Shown one piece after another: positions 8,359 through 17,968 of a stretch of 64,000 bases of DNA. A model generated the notes under the pieces. The model searched no databases and had not been told where the DNA came from. It saw only the letters and a program-made list of their open reading frames with translations. The position numbers and the translations under genes are program-made. The stretch lies in assembly GCF_013393905.1 (NCBI RefSeq), contig NZ_CP040272.1, forward strand, positions 1,612,001 through 1,676,000. Reading direction: 5' to 3'. Position 1 is the first letter of the stretch; every line of letters begins with the position of its first letter. The DNA is from Nostoc sp. C052 (GTDB taxonomy: Bacteria > Cyanobacteriota > Cyanobacteriia > Cyanobacteriales > Nostocaceae).

Positions 8359-9774
8359 ATGACAACTTTGCCAGATTTGAATTATGTACATAAACAGCAA
8401 AGCCAGCAGAACCAGGAATTGAACCTTTCTGTGGATGACTACAGCTTGCTGACCGATCTTTATCAGTTGACGATGGCAGCTTGTTACACAGGCGAAGGTA
8501 TAGAACAACGGCGGGCAAGTTTTGAATTGTCTGTCAGGCGATTGCCAGAGGGTTTTGGTTATTTAATTGCAATGGGGCTAACGCAGGCATTGGAATATTT
8601 AGCCAAAATCCGCTTTAGTTTGGCGCAAATTGCGGCATTACAAGCAACGGGAATTTTCGCTCACGCAGGTGATCGCTTTTGGTCACTTTTAGCTGAGGGA
8701 AAGTTTACGGGTGATGTTTGGGCAGTACCAGAAGGGACAGCTGTGTTTGCCAATCAACCACTGTTGCGGGTGGAAGCACCCCTGTGGCAAGCGCAACTAG
8801 TGGAAACTTACCTTTTAAATACGATTAATTACCAGACTTTGATTGCCACAAAAGCAGCCCGGTTGCGGGATATTGCGGGGGAATCAGCAACACTTTTAGA
8901 ATTTGGCACAAGACGAGCATTTAGTCCCCAAGGGTCTTTGTGGGCGGCGCGGGCGGCTTTGGCAGGTGGTTTAGATTCCACCTCCAATGTGTTAGCAGCG
9001 CTACAACTAGGACAACAACCAAGTGGTACGATGGCACACGCCCTGGTGATGGCGTTGTCAGCAATAGAAGGCACTGAAGAACAAGCCTTTAGTGCATTTC
9101 ATCGATATTTTCCGGGTGCGCCGTTGCTGATTGATACTTATGATACCGTTGCTGCTGCCGAGCGCTTGGCCGAAAAAGTAAATTCCGGCGAAATGCAATT
9201 AACAGGTGTGCGATTGGACTCAGGAGATTTAGTTACCTTATCAAAACAGGTGCGATCGCTCCTTCCCGGTGTGCCAATTTTTGCCAGTGGCGACTTGGAT
9301 GAGTGGGAAATTGCCAGATTAAAAGCTGCTGGGGCGCAAATTGATGGTTACGGACTGGGAACGCGATTAGTTACAGGTTCGCCTGTAAATGGAGTCTATA
9401 AACTTGTAGACATTGATGGCATCCCAGTGATGAAGCAGTCTAGTGGTAAGCTTACTTATCCAGGACGCAAGCAGATTTTTCGCTCGTTTAGGGGAGGTAA
9501 GGTAAAAGCAGACAGGTTGGGACTCTTAGGTGAAATTCCTTTGAACGAAGAACCTTTGTTGCAGTTAGTAGTGCAAGAAGGTGAACGGGTGCAGCCGTTG
9601 GAGTCGTTGGCAACAATTCGTCAGCGTACAGCAGCCTCAGTTGCCAGTTTGCCACAGGAAACACGGCGTTTGGATCATCCTGTCGCCATGCAAGTGGAAA
9701 TTTCTGCTGCACTGCAAGAGTTAACGGAGGAAACTAAGAAACGAACCGCAGAGGCGCTAAGTACACAGAGGTAA
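8359..9774 (+). CDS. pncB: Nicotinate phosphoribosyltransferase
   Basis: 471 residues. It joins nicotinate to PRPP to give nicotinate mononucleotide in the NAD salvage pathway. Family marks are LTDLYQLTMAACY near residue 31, EFGTRRAFSPQGSLWAAR with the conserved Arg pair, the TYDTVAAAERL segment, and GVRLDSGDLV with the phosphate-binding FASGDLDEW. Start at 8359 follows AAGGAAG about 8 bases upstream. It is the first gene of an operon continuing with nadD, nrtR and nadE and sits behind the palindromic operator. The last 30 or so residues are charged and probably disordered. Confidence 0.95.
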   Translation: MTTLPDLNYVHKQQSQQNQELNLSVDDYSLLTDLYQLTMAACYTGEGIEQRRASFELSVRRLPEGFGYLIAMGLTQALEYLAKIRFSLAQIAALQATGIFAHAGDRFWSLLAEGKFTGDVWAVPEGTAVFANQPLLRVEAPLWQAQLVETYLLNTINYQTLIATKAARLRDIAGESATLLEFGTRRAFSPQGSLWAARAALAGGLDSTSNVLAALQLGQQPSGTMAHALVMALSAIEGTEEQAFSAFHRYFPGAPLLIDTYDTVAAAERLAEKVNSGEMQLTGVRLDSGDLVTLSKQVRSLLPGVPIFASGDLDEWEIARLKAAGAQIDGYGLGTRLVTGSPVNGVYKLVDIDGIPVMKQSSGKLTYPGRKQIFRSFRGGKVKADRLGLLGEIPLNEEPLLQLVVQEGERVQPLESLATIRQRTAASVASLPQETRRLDHPVAMQVEISAALQELTEETKKRTAEALSTQR

Positions 9775-9797
9775 TAATTACTCTTTCGGTATGTCTT

Positions 9798-9830
9798 AAT
9801 TACGAACTACGAATTACGAATTACGAATTA
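9798..9830. repeat. Heptamer tandem repeat (STRR type) before nadD
   Basis: Tandem copies of ACGAATT fill the 33 bases that end 2 bases before the nadD ATG, occupying the usual ribosome-binding position. Confidence 0.8.
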
Positions 9831-9832
9831 TT

Positions 9833-10432
9833 ATGAGAGTTGCTTTGTTTGGTACTAGTGCCGATCCACCAACTGCGGGACATCAAAAAATTCTGAGTTG
9901 GTTGTCTGAGCGTTATGATTGGGTAGCGGTTTGGGCGGCGGATAATCCGTTTAAGTCTCATCAAACACCCTTAGAACATCGGGCGGCAATGTTACGATTG
10001 TTGATTGCGGATATAGACGCGCCAAGGCACAATATTGCTTTGGAACAAGAATTGAGTAGCTTCCGAACGCTGGAAACAGTCGAAAAAGCGAAGGTTATTT
10101 GGGGTGAGGATGCTGAATTAACAATGATCATTGGTTCAGATTTACTGAGTCAGCTACCACGTTGGTATCGCATTGAAGATTTGTTACAGGAAGTGCAACT
10201 ACTGATTGTACCGCGACCCGGATATGCAATAGATGAATCTAGTTCAGAGGTAGTGCAAAAGCTGGGAGGGAAAATTGCGATCGCTAGTCTGACCGGTCTA
10301 GATGTTTCCTCAACAGCGTACCGCGAACATGGAGATTCTCAAGCCCTCATAGCCCCTGTAGTTGCCTATATTAATCGAGAGCATTTGTACGAATGCCAGG
10401 ACGTTCACAAAAAAAGATACCAACTCCGTTAA
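9833..10432 (+). CDS. nadD: Nicotinate-nucleotide adenylyltransferase
   Basis: 199 residues of the nucleotidyltransferase fold. It adenylylates nicotinate mononucleotide to deamido-NAD. The N-terminal motif is LFGTSADPPTAGHQKIL, a variant of the usual GGxFDPxHxGH in which one His position is Thr; the C-terminal signature is SSTAYRE, the counterpart of ISSTxIR. The segment IIGSDLLSQLPRWY carries the family's substrate-binding Asp and Trp. The 3' end overlaps nrtR by 40 bases, implying coupled translation. No Shine-Dalgarno sequence is visible because heptamer repeats lie upstream. Confidence 0.92.
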   Translation: MRVALFGTSADPPTAGHQKILSWLSERYDWVAVWAADNPFKSHQTPLEHRAAMLRLLIADIDAPRHNIALEQELSSFRTLETVEKAKVIWGEDAELTMIIGSDLLSQLPRWYRIEDLLQEVQLLIVPRPGYAIDESSSEVVQKLGGKIAIASLTGLDVSSTAYREHGDSQALIAPVVAYINREHLYECQDVHKKRYQLR

Positions 10433-11139
10433 ACCAACAACCTTTGGCCGATTTCAAGGTTGGTGTTGATAATGTAATTTTTTCTGTAGATACTGTACAA
10501 AATCGGCTGTTAGTTCTCCTAGTAATGCGACAGCAAGAACCATTTTTAAATCATTGGAGTCTTCCTGGTACTTTAGTGCGTCCAGGAGAGTCTTTAGAAG
10601 ATGCTGCCTATCGCATTATGGCAGAGAAAATTAAGGTCAATAATCTTTACTTAGAACAACTGTATACATTTGGCGGGCCGAATCGCGATCCACGGGAAGC
10701 AACTGATAGTTATGGTGTGCGTTATCTATCAGTTAGTTACTTTGCCCTAGTGCGATTTGAAGAAGCCGAATTAATTGCCGATCGCATGACTGGTATAGCT
10801 TGGTATCCAGTAAAACAAGTGCCGCAACTAGCTTTTGACCATAATGAAATCCTGGCTTATGGACATAGGCGGTTGCGAAATAAATTAGAGTATAGCCCAG
10901 TGGCTTTTGAAGTCTTGCCAGAAATGTTCACCTTGAATGATTTATATCAGTTATACGCCACAGTTTTAGGTGACAATTTTTCCGATTATTCTAATTTTCG
11001 GGCGCGTCTACTCAAGTTAGGTTTTTTATGCGATACCGGAATTAAGGTATCGCGGGGTGCTGGTCGTCCGGCTAGCTTGTATAAGTTTGACGCGGAAGCA
11101 TTTGCTCCCTTAAAAGATAAACCCTTGGTGTTTATTTAA
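10393..11139 (+). CDS. nrtR: NrtR-type transcriptional regulator (Nudix plus winged helix)
   Basis: 248 residues. The N-terminal two thirds (about 20-150) is a Nudix-like domain (VDNVIFSVDTVQNRLLVLLV, SLPGTLVRPGESLEDAAYRI) whose Nudix box lacks the full REUxEE catalytic set. The C-terminal part (about 165-248) is a winged helix (LNDLYQLYATVLGDNF, SNFRARLLKLGF, GRPASLYKF). This arrangement is that of NrtR, which represses NAD genes and releases DNA when its Nudix domain binds ADP-ribose or a related NAD metabolite. Its position between nadD and nadE, and the palindrome in the pncB promoter, fit autoregulation. The upstream gene overlaps it by 40 bases. Confidence 0.92.
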   Translation: MPGRSQKKIPTPLNQQPLADFKVGVDNVIFSVDTVQNRLLVLLVMRQQEPFLNHWSLPGTLVRPGESLEDAAYRIMAEKIKVNNLYLEQLYTFGGPNRDPREATDSYGVRYLSVSYFALVRFEEAELIADRMTGIAWYPVKQVPQLAFDHNEILAYGHRRLRNKLEYSPVAFEVLPEMFTLNDLYQLYATVLGDNFSDYSNFRARLLKLGFLCDTGIKVSRGAGRPASLYKFDAEAFAPLKDKPLVFI

Positions 11140-11200
11140 TGCACTGTTACGTAGAGTTTAAGGTTCAAAGTCAAAGCAATTAATTTTAACTCTTGACCTT

Positions 11201-11227
11201 AAACTCCAAACTCCAAACTCCAAACTC
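11201..11227. repeat. Heptamer tandem repeat (STRR type) before nadE
   Basis: Almost four tandem copies of CCAAACT end 9 bases before the nadE ATG, again in the ribosome-binding region. Confidence 0.8.
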
Positions 11228-11236
11228 TTAACTAAA

Positions 11237-12991
11237 ATGAAGATTGCGATCGCTCAAATTAATCCTACTATCGGTGATTTGCTTTTAAATGCCCAAAAAA
11301 TCCTGGAGGCGGCACAACGAGCAGCATCTAGCGGTGCGCGTTTGTTGTTGACACCAGAACTTTCTTTGTGTGGCTATCCACCAAGAGATTTATTACTAAA
11401 TCCTAGTTTTGTGGAAGCGATGGGCATTACTTTACAAAACTTGGCTCAAGATTTACCACCAAATTTAGCTGTGTTGGTAGGAACTGTTGAACCGAATATC
11501 AAAGCACATATTAGTGGCGGCAAAAGTTTATTTAACAGCATAGCTTTGTTAGAGAATGGCCAGATTAAGCAAGTTTTTCACAAGCGACTTTTACCTACTT
11601 ACGATGTATTTGATGAACGCCGCTATTTTGAAGAAGGCTTGCAAGCTAATTATTTCACTCTTGATGATCTCCATATTGGCGTAACCATTTGTGAAGATTT
11701 ATGGAACGATGAGGAGTTTTGGGGCAAACGGAGTTATGCAGCAAATCCAATTGCTGACTTAGCAATTTTGGGTGTAGATTTGATTGTAAATTTGTCTGCT
11801 TCACCCTACACGGCCGGCAAGCAGCAGTTTCGTGAAACTATGCTCAAGCATAGTGCAGTACGTTTTCAACAACCATTTATTTATGCTAATCAGGTCGGAG
11901 GAAATGATGATCTAATTTTTGATGGGCGTAGTTTTGCCTTAAATCGTCAAGGTGAAATTATGTGTCGCGCCCGTGGTTTTGATACTGATTTATTAGTAGT
12001 GGAATTTGACGAGGCGCAACGTGATTTGCAGTTGGGTTCTGTAGAACCAATATATGAATCGGAAGATGAAGAAATTTGGCAAGCTTTAGTTTTGGGAGTG
12101 CGAGATTACGCTCGTAAGTGTCGCTTTTCTAAAGTAGTGTTGGGTTTAAGTGGCGGGATTGACTCTGCAATAGTAGCTGCGATCGCCACGGCTGCACTTG
12201 GTAAAGAAAATGTCCTCGGTGTTCTCATGCCTTCCCCTTATAGTTCCGAGCATTCCATCAGTGATGCTGTGGCATTAGCCGATAATTTGGGGATTAAGAC
12301 TAATCTTTTACCAATTGGCGAGTTAATGCAAGGCTTCGATCAAACATTAGGTGAATTGTTTGCGGGTACTGAGTTTGGACTGGCTGAAGAGAATATCCAA
12401 TCACGGATTCGCGGTAATTTATTAATGGCGATCGCTAATAAATTTGGCTATCTGCTTTTATCTACCGGTAACAAGTCAGAAATGGCAGTTGGTTACTGTA
12501 CTCTCTACGGCGATATGAATGGCGGGTTAGCAGTGATTGCAGATGTTCCGAAAACCCGCGTGTATTCACTTTGCCATTGGTTAAATCGTAATAATGAAAT
12601 TATCCCGCAAAACGTCTTGACTAAACCACCCAGCGCTGAACTCAAACCAGGTCAAGTGGATCAAGACTCTCTACCACCTTACGAAGTTTTGGACGATATT
12701 TTGCAACGTCTGGTTCACAACCACCAATCAGCAGCGCAAATTGTCGCAGCCGGTCACGATGCAGTGATTGTAGATCGAGTAATCCAAATGGTAGCGCGGG
12801 CTGAATTTAAACGGCGACAAGCACCCCCCGGCTTAAAAATCACCGATCGCGCCTTTGGAACTGGTTGGCGAATGCCAATCGCTAGTAACTGGGTTGGCGT
12901 TAAAAAGGCTTACCAGGCTAAAACTACAGCTACACCTACCTTAGTCTATCGGGATGGACAAGATGCCCATCCGCAAATCAATCTTGGTTAA
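11237..12991 (+). CDS. nadE: Glutamine-dependent NAD+ synthetase
   Basis: 584 residues with two domains. Residues 1-260 are a carbon-nitrogen hydrolase (glutaminase) with the Glu of LLLTPELSLCGYPPRDLL, the Lys of VFHKRLLPTYDVFDE and the nucleophile Cys in VTICEDLWNDEEF. Residues about 285-584 are the synthetase with the PP-loop GLSGGIDSAIVAAIAT and the STGNKSEMAVGYCTLYGDMNG segment. It turns deamido-NAD into NAD using ammonia channelled from glutamine. It is the last gene of the pncB-nadD-nrtR-nadE operon, 97 bases after nrtR. No clear Shine-Dalgarno sequence is present. Confidence 0.95.
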   Translation: MKIAIAQINPTIGDLLLNAQKILEAAQRAASSGARLLLTPELSLCGYPPRDLLLNPSFVEAMGITLQNLAQDLPPNLAVLVGTVEPNIKAHISGGKSLFNSIALLENGQIKQVFHKRLLPTYDVFDERRYFEEGLQANYFTLDDLHIGVTICEDLWNDEEFWGKRSYAANPIADLAILGVDLIVNLSASPYTAGKQQFRETMLKHSAVRFQQPFIYANQVGGNDDLIFDGRSFALNRQGEIMCRARGFDTDLLVVEFDEAQRDLQLGSVEPIYESEDEEIWQALVLGVRDYARKCRFSKVVLGLSGGIDSAIVAAIATAALGKENVLGVLMPSPYSSEHSISDAVALADNLGIKTNLLPIGELMQGFDQTLGELFAGTEFGLAEENIQSRIRGNLLMAIANKFGYLLLSTGNKSEMAVGYCTLYGDMNGGLAVIADVPKTRVYSLCHWLNRNNEIIPQNVLTKPPSAELKPGQVDQDSLPPYEVLDDILQRLVHNHQSAAQIVAAGHDAVIVDRVIQMVARAEFKRRQAPPGLKITDRAFGTGWRMPIASNWVGVKKAYQAKTTATPTLVYRDGQDAHPQINLG

Positions 12992-13011
12992 GACAAGAAA
13001 CGCCATGAATC

Positions 13012-13048
13012 GCCGTCTTTACAATAATCAATCTTTTGTAGAGACGGC
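13012..13048 (+). terminator. Inverted repeat after nadE
   Basis: GCCGTCTTTACA and TGTAGAGACGGC form 12-bp arms with one mismatch around a 13-base loop, 20 bases after the nadE stop. It may stop the operon transcript, though it also resembles the dispersed GTAGAGACG repeat family; no long T run follows. Confidence 0.45.
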
Positions 13049-13176
13049 AATTTATCGTGTCTTTGTGATGATTTATCGGATCTTAGCGATCTATAATTCC
13101 CATCAAAAAACCTTAACCAAACCGTATTCCTATATAATCCGTCTTTAATATTCTTGTGTGATGGTATCTTAACTTG

Positions 13177-14793
13177 ATGGCTGTAGCTTTCCACATGTGT
13201 AGAAATATGCTAGAAACTAAATCAAGTCCTCATACACACATAGACACATCAACAGAATCCGATACATTAGCTGGCTCTGTTATCTCCTCTTCTGCTCCTC
13301 AAGAAATCTATGATGTTGTTGTAGTTGGTGCTGGGCCTATTGGGTTAGCAACTGCTATTGGCTTACGTAAGCGTGGTATTGAAAATATCCTTGTCATCGA
13401 CCAAACTCGCGCCTTTCGTGAAGTTGGACAAACATTGGATCTTCTTCCCAATGGATTACAAGCCCTCAAATATTTAGATCCTAACGCTTATGAAGAAGTC
13501 AAAAAAACTGGACTTGGTTTATTGAATTCCAAGCAGTCTAAGAGCCAAAAAACTGTCGAACCTACTCAAGAACAAGAACCGATAAAGACTCCACCCCAAT
13601 GGGCTTATAAAGATTTACAGGGAAAGATAATTCGGTCAATCTCGCTTAGTTTCGATGATTGGTTCAAAGATTATGGCGAGGGTCGAGTGTCTATTTCTTG
13701 GTACAATTTGCAGACAACTCTCAGACAACTACTTCCCCAAGACCGAGTTAAAGCTAATCACCGTTGTATTAATGTTGTGAATGAGCCGGAAAACGGTTGT
13801 GTTCGGATAGATTGTGTAGCTGATACACCGATAGAAACCAACCCCTATTCGTTTTGGACAGATGGGCAGAAATATCATGACACACAGCCCCAAAACTCAG
13901 ATATTTCCCCCCAAGAAATCGTAACAAAATCGATTAGAGCTAAACTAATTGTTGCAGCAGACGGGATTAATTCTACAGTTCGTAAGATACTTTATACAGA
14001 TAGTCAATACCGTAATTTTGCTAGACCTGAATACTCTGGGTTTGCAGCTATATTGTGTAGAGAAATAGCTGAGATAACAAAGGAACTAGAAACGAAATTA
14101 GAAGCAGATTTCTTTCAAGGCTCACCAGTTGTAACAATTACTAATGATGAAATATCGGAAAATTCTGTTTGTATAAATAACATCAGGATCATTTTATTTC
14201 GTAGACCAACTGGTGAACTAGGGTACATAATACATCTTGCTTTGCCTTTAGACTCATTGCAAGAAAAGTCTGAAAGTTCTTTAATTGAGTTAGCTTTGCA
14301 GGAGTTGGAGAAAGCAAGCTTTCCTGATGCACTGAAGCAATTAGTAAGTATATCTCCTCCTGCCAAGATGCAGCAACGCCCATACTATATTCACCGCGCT
14401 ACTATTTCAGATTCTCTACAAGTTTCTAACACAACTGACCCCAATACTGAAGCAAAAATTCCACCAGCCTGGAGTCTAGGGCGAATCGTATTAGTTGGTG
14501 ATGCCGCACATGGAATGCCTCCCTTCATGGGTCAAGGAGCTAATCAAGGATTTGAAGATGCACTCTTCATTGCAACACTAATCGCTAAAATTGCCGAGGA
14601 AAATAACTGGGATAATACGCAAGCTATAGCCAAAGCCTTCGAGAAATATGAATGTCTTCGTCGCCCATTGATGGCATACGTCCAACAGGCAACATTAGAA
14701 CGATCGCCCTACTCGTCAGACAAAAAGTGGCAGGAATACACCAAACAGGTATATCGCCGCAATTTCGCTCAATTGATAGAGGCGCTGTTGTAG
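13177..14793 (+). CDS. FAD-dependent monooxygenase
   Basis: About 538 residues from the ATG at 13177 (a TTG lies one codon upstream). The Rossmann FAD motif VVVVGAGPIGLATAIGLRKR comes at about residue 50, after a 45-residue disordered leader. The second family motif is VLVGDAAHGMPPFMGQGANQ with FEDA. These place it in the group A flavin monooxygenase family, soluble enzymes that hydroxylate aromatic or isoprenoid substrates with NAD(P)H. The middle contains low-complexity insertions (around residues 110-130 and 215-245). Substrate cannot be told from the sequence. The neighbours, nadE and DUF2085 on the opposite strand, give no pathway hint. Confidence 0.85.
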   Translation: MAVAFHMCRNMLETKSSPHTHIDTSTESDTLAGSVISSSAPQEIYDVVVVGAGPIGLATAIGLRKRGIENILVIDQTRAFREVGQTLDLLPNGLQALKYLDPNAYEEVKKTGLGLLNSKQSKSQKTVEPTQEQEPIKTPPQWAYKDLQGKIIRSISLSFDDWFKDYGEGRVSISWYNLQTTLRQLLPQDRVKANHRCINVVNEPENGCVRIDCVADTPIETNPYSFWTDGQKYHDTQPQNSDISPQEIVTKSIRAKLIVAADGINSTVRKILYTDSQYRNFARPEYSGFAAILCREIAEITKELETKLEADFFQGSPVVTITNDEISENSVCINNIRIILFRRPTGELGYIIHLALPLDSLQEKSESSLIELALQELEKASFPDALKQLVSISPPAKMQQRPYYIHRATISDSLQVSNTTDPNTEAKIPPAWSLGRIVLVGDAAHGMPPFMGQGANQGFEDALFIATLIAKIAEENNWDNTQAIAKAFEKYECLRRPLMAYVQQATLERSPYSSDKKWQEYTKQVYRRNFAQLIEALL

Positions 14794-14879
14794 ATACATA
14801 GAATCGCCCTCTTTAAATCACTGTTAGATAAAAATCTGAGTCCCTAACGCAACTTAAAAGCGAGATAGGATGATTTATA

Positions 14880-15389
14880 TTAAGTTTTAGCACCCCGCCA
14901 CTCATGCAAGATTGGCATAGTAAACAATCCCCACGCCAAACCCGTAATTAACCCAAAAGGCGTAACCAGATAATTATTAAAATTCCACAAACCAAAAACT
15001 TGCGCTGCCAATTCCAAAGGATAAGCCATCATCAGCACACTTGCTAAAGCCACACCACTCCAGCCATATTGACTCAACCAGTAAAATCCCTTACCACCAG
15101 TTATTCCGTACAACAGACGAGTAATCAGCAAACCCGTGACAGTGCCATAGCAGCGCATACACACAGCCATAATAAACGGTGGTGCTAAATCTAACCCCAT
15201 ATCTGGTTGCGGACAGACATGATTACCCATGAAATAAATGATGTCCGCAATCCCAGGAAGCAAAGACACTCCAGACGCAGCCAAAAAGGGAGCAATAGGC
15301 GGGCCAAAAACCATTCCTACCAACAAGAAATCAGCGATAAAACTGACCCAATTAATCTGCAACTCTTCACTAAAAGCTACTCTTATCAT
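14880..15389 (-). CDS. DUF2085 family membrane protein
   Basis: 169 residues with about four membrane helices. The family hallmark is a pair of cysteine segments: FMGNHVCPQPDMG and AVCMRCYGTVTGL, the latter a CxxC that could bind metal or form disulfides. It ends at 14880 and starts 68 bases after the stop of agrE on the same strand, so the two may share a transcript. The biochemical role of DUF2085 proteins is not established; no function is proposed. Confidence 0.85.
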   Translation of the reverse strand: MIRVAFSEELQINWVSFIADFLLVGMVFGPPIAPFLAASGVSLLPGIADIIYFMGNHVCPQPDMGLDLAPPFIMAVCMRCYGTVTGLLITRLLYGITGGKGFYWLSQYGWSGVALASVLMMAYPLELAAQVFGLWNFNNYLVTPFGLITGLAWGLFTMPILHEWRGAKT

Positions 15390-15457
15390 CTTCCTTTCTT
15401 CGCGTCCTTTGCGTCTTCGCGGTACCCTACGGGAAGCCCTTTCAGGTCTACGTTTTC

Positions 15458-17569
15458 TTAACCTACCTTATTTACATAAGGACTTGTCAACTTATCCAAC
15501 TGCTGAATCAACAGACTGAGGAATAATCCCACATCCGTCACCACACCCACCGATTCTACAGAACCGCGATCGCTTAACTTAGTCACCACAGCTGGATTAA
15601 TATCTACACACACCATCTTCACACCCGCCGGAGTCATATTCCCCACGCCAATGGAGTGCAGCATCGATGACAACATCAAAATCATCTCTGCACCTTCTAA
15701 ATGTTTGGCATATTCTTCCTGTGCTTGAATCAAATCCATTACGGTATCAGGTAAAGGCCCGTCATCCCGAATCGATCCCGCAAGCACAAAAGGTACATTA
15801 TTGTGGACACATTCATACATCACGCCACTTTTAATTGCTCCCGCCTCCACAGCTTTGGGGATGCTGCCATAACGGCGGATACTATTAATTACCTTCAGGT
15901 GATGGCGGTGTCCACCACGGACGGCGATACCCCGCTTCATGTCCACACCCAAGGAAGTGCCCATGATATTTTGCTCGATGTCGTGAACTGCGATCGCATT
16001 TCCACCCAGCAACGCCTGTACATATCCTTCTCGAATTAGTTGCGCCAAGTGTTCGCCGCCACCAGTGTGAATCACCACTGGGCCAGCCGTGACAACTACT
16101 TTACCACCAGCATCGCGGATTTTACGTAATTCCCAAGCCACTTGCTCAACAACCAATTCCACACGCCGTTCGCTGGAAACCCCCGCCGACATAAAGCTGA
16201 ATTCTTGAGTGCTGCGGAGTTCGCGCGATTCAGTTTTGCGGATGGTGCGGATACCTAATACATCTACAATTACCTGCTCGCCTACTTTTAAATCGCGGAG
16301 TATTTTACACCGAGCAACTAAACCTGTGGGAGATTGAGTAATGGCGATCGCGCCATCCATCCGCTGATTTTCTACCTTCACCCACTGACCACTAATGCGT
16401 ACTTCCGTGGGATAAATGGTACTGACGTAGAAATCATCAGGCGCAACACCATCTTGGATTACCGGCTCCAGCTTGGCATCTCGCTCATCATGGGGTAAAT
16501 CTACAGCACCCAAATCAATCAACATTGAGATGATTTCTTCCATCACCTCATGAGATGGTGCTGATACCTTCACCTCTGCGGCTGAGGTACTTTGTCGTTG
16601 TTCTCCCAAGTTGAAATTTAAGACTTGGAAGCTTCCCCCGGCATCTATAATCAAATCCAAAGCACGGTTAATTAAGCCAGCATCTAGCAAATGTCCTTCC
16701 ATGCGAATGACGCGGCTTTCTACCGAGACATTGGCATGAATTTCATCTCTAACTGGTTCTGTCACCCGGAGAGTTAAGCATTTAGCCGCACCACCAGCTT
16801 TGAGAAATTCCGTCAGCGGTGTTTCCAGCACTTGGAAACCTACATCTGCAAGGCGGGTTTTCAAAGCATCACTCGCCTTGTTCATGATGACGATGTTATC
16901 CACATTCACTGTATTACAAGCGAAGTTGACTGCATCGGCTTCAGCAATGGCGATACGCTTTTCTGGGGCGACTCGCATTTCAATTAAGCGGTTGGAGTAA
17001 GAATCAAAAGCACCGGGATAGTAAAGCAAATAGCCATTTGTTAAAGGACAAAAGCAGGTATCCAGGTGATAGAAACGTTCGTCTATTAATCGTAGGGATA
17101 GCACCTCAATATCCAGCCATTTAGCTAGATAAGGGTGAGAATCTAATTCCGAGCGGAAACCGTATCCCGCCCATAACCAGCGTCCTTCTCGATCCAGCAG
17201 TGCGTCTCCTGCTCCCTCAAAGGGTAAATCTTTGGGAAGTTCATTGACTTTATAACCATTTGCCTCAAACCATTGTTTGAAGAAAGGCTCCTCGCCCTGA
17301 CGTTCTTTGTGCAAAAAGCGGCTGAGAACGACATTATCACCTAGAACTAAGCCAGCGTTGGCAGTAAAAACCAAATCAGGCCAGCCTTTTTCAGGTGGTA
17401 CTAAGTCTACAATGGCGTGTTGTTTGAGGATTTGATGTAGTCCCTGCCACTGTTCCACGGCGCGATCGCGCGATGACTTGTGAATATTCCCTTCCATCCA
17501 AGGATTAATCACATAGTCCACATCGTAGTGGTCAGGAGGGCACATTAAAAAGCGAATCCGGGAAGTCAT
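15458..17569 (-). CDS. agrE: Bifunctional arginine dihydrolase / ornithine cyclodeaminase (AgrE/ArgZ type)
   Basis: 703 residues. The N-terminal part (1-275) is a GME-superfamily guanidine-modifying domain that converts arginine to ornithine, CO2 and ammonia. Asn71 (VFTANAGLV), His168 (RFYHLDTCFCPL) and Cys264 (GGAAKCLTLRV) fall at the positions known for cyanobacterial ArgZ/AgrE. The C-terminal part (about 285-695) is the LOR/SDH-like domain (TIGR00300 type) with a Rossmann segment (VIHTGGGEHLAQLIREGYVQ); in Anabaena AgrE it makes proline from ornithine. The enzyme releases nitrogen from arginine, including that stored in cyanophycin in diazotrophic cyanobacteria. It is full length. Confidence 0.95.
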   Translation of the reverse strand: MTSRIRFLMCPPDHYDVDYVINPWMEGNIHKSSRDRAVEQWQGLHQILKQHAIVDLVPPEKGWPDLVFTANAGLVLGDNVVLSRFLHKERQGEEPFFKQWFEANGYKVNELPKDLPFEGAGDALLDREGRWLWAGYGFRSELDSHPYLAKWLDIEVLSLRLIDERFYHLDTCFCPLTNGYLLYYPGAFDSYSNRLIEMRVAPEKRIAIAEADAVNFACNTVNVDNIVIMNKASDALKTRLADVGFQVLETPLTEFLKAGGAAKCLTLRVTEPVRDEIHANVSVESRVIRMEGHLLDAGLINRALDLIIDAGGSFQVLNFNLGEQRQSTSAAEVKVSAPSHEVMEEIISMLIDLGAVDLPHDERDAKLEPVIQDGVAPDDFYVSTIYPTEVRISGQWVKVENQRMDGAIAITQSPTGLVARCKILRDLKVGEQVIVDVLGIRTIRKTESRELRSTQEFSFMSAGVSSERRVELVVEQVAWELRKIRDAGGKVVVTAGPVVIHTGGGEHLAQLIREGYVQALLGGNAIAVHDIEQNIMGTSLGVDMKRGIAVRGGHRHHLKVINSIRRYGSIPKAVEAGAIKSGVMYECVHNNVPFVLAGSIRDDGPLPDTVMDLIQAQEEYAKHLEGAEMILMLSSMLHSIGVGNMTPAGVKMVCVDINPAVVTKLSDRGSVESVGVVTDVGLFLSLLIQQLDKLTSPYVNKVG

Positions 17570-17720
17570 AAAAATCTTAGCGTTTTATATGCTACAAGCT
17601 TACTTTGAATACAGATTTCCTTTCTCTACAGGTAAAATCTGCTACTAGAGCTTCTATCTTTTGATAGACTTTACAAAGCCTTCGTGATCAATTCTATTAC
17701 TGGAAGATGGTAATAATACT

Positions 17721-17754
17721 AATTCAAAATTCAAAATTCAAAATTCAAAATTCA
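17721..17754. repeat. Heptamer tandem repeat (STRR type) in the 17570-17952 gap
   Basis: Five tandem copies of AATTCAA/AAAATTC. The gap 17570-17952 otherwise holds the hairpin at 17869-17915 and the 26-bp tandem duplication described separately. Confidence 0.8.
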
Positions 17755-17868
17755 TAAAGCCTGATTTAATCTGGGTTTCCAGGAAAGTGGGCAGGTAAAA
17801 ACACCGTTAAAAGCAGCAAATATTGGTAGCGATCGCTCTTTTCCTCTTCCTTATCCTTTATATGACAA

Positions 17869-17915
17869 GGGATTGGGAAGGGGACAAGTTTTACCCTTGT
17901 CCCTTTCCTAATCCC
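17869..17915 (-). terminator. Strong hairpin downstream of the SLH gene
   Basis: Arms of 20 bases (GGGATTGGGAAGGGGACAAG and its complement) pair at 18 of 20 positions around a 7-base loop, about 40 bases beyond the SLH gene stop. No T run follows on the minus strand, so it may be an attenuating or mRNA-stabilising hairpin rather than an intrinsic terminator. Confidence 0.5.
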
Positions 17916-17916
17916 C

Positions 17917-17968
17917 AATACTGAGTTCAAGCAGTTACTACCAATACCGAGTTCAAGCAGCTACTATA
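17917..17968. repeat. 26-bp tandem duplication at the 3' end of the SLH gene
   Basis: AATACTGAGTTCAAGCAG... at 17917-17942 is repeated with 4 changes at 17943-17968. The second copy holds the last codons and stop of the SLH gene, so the first is a duplicate of the gene terminus. Confidence 0.7.
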
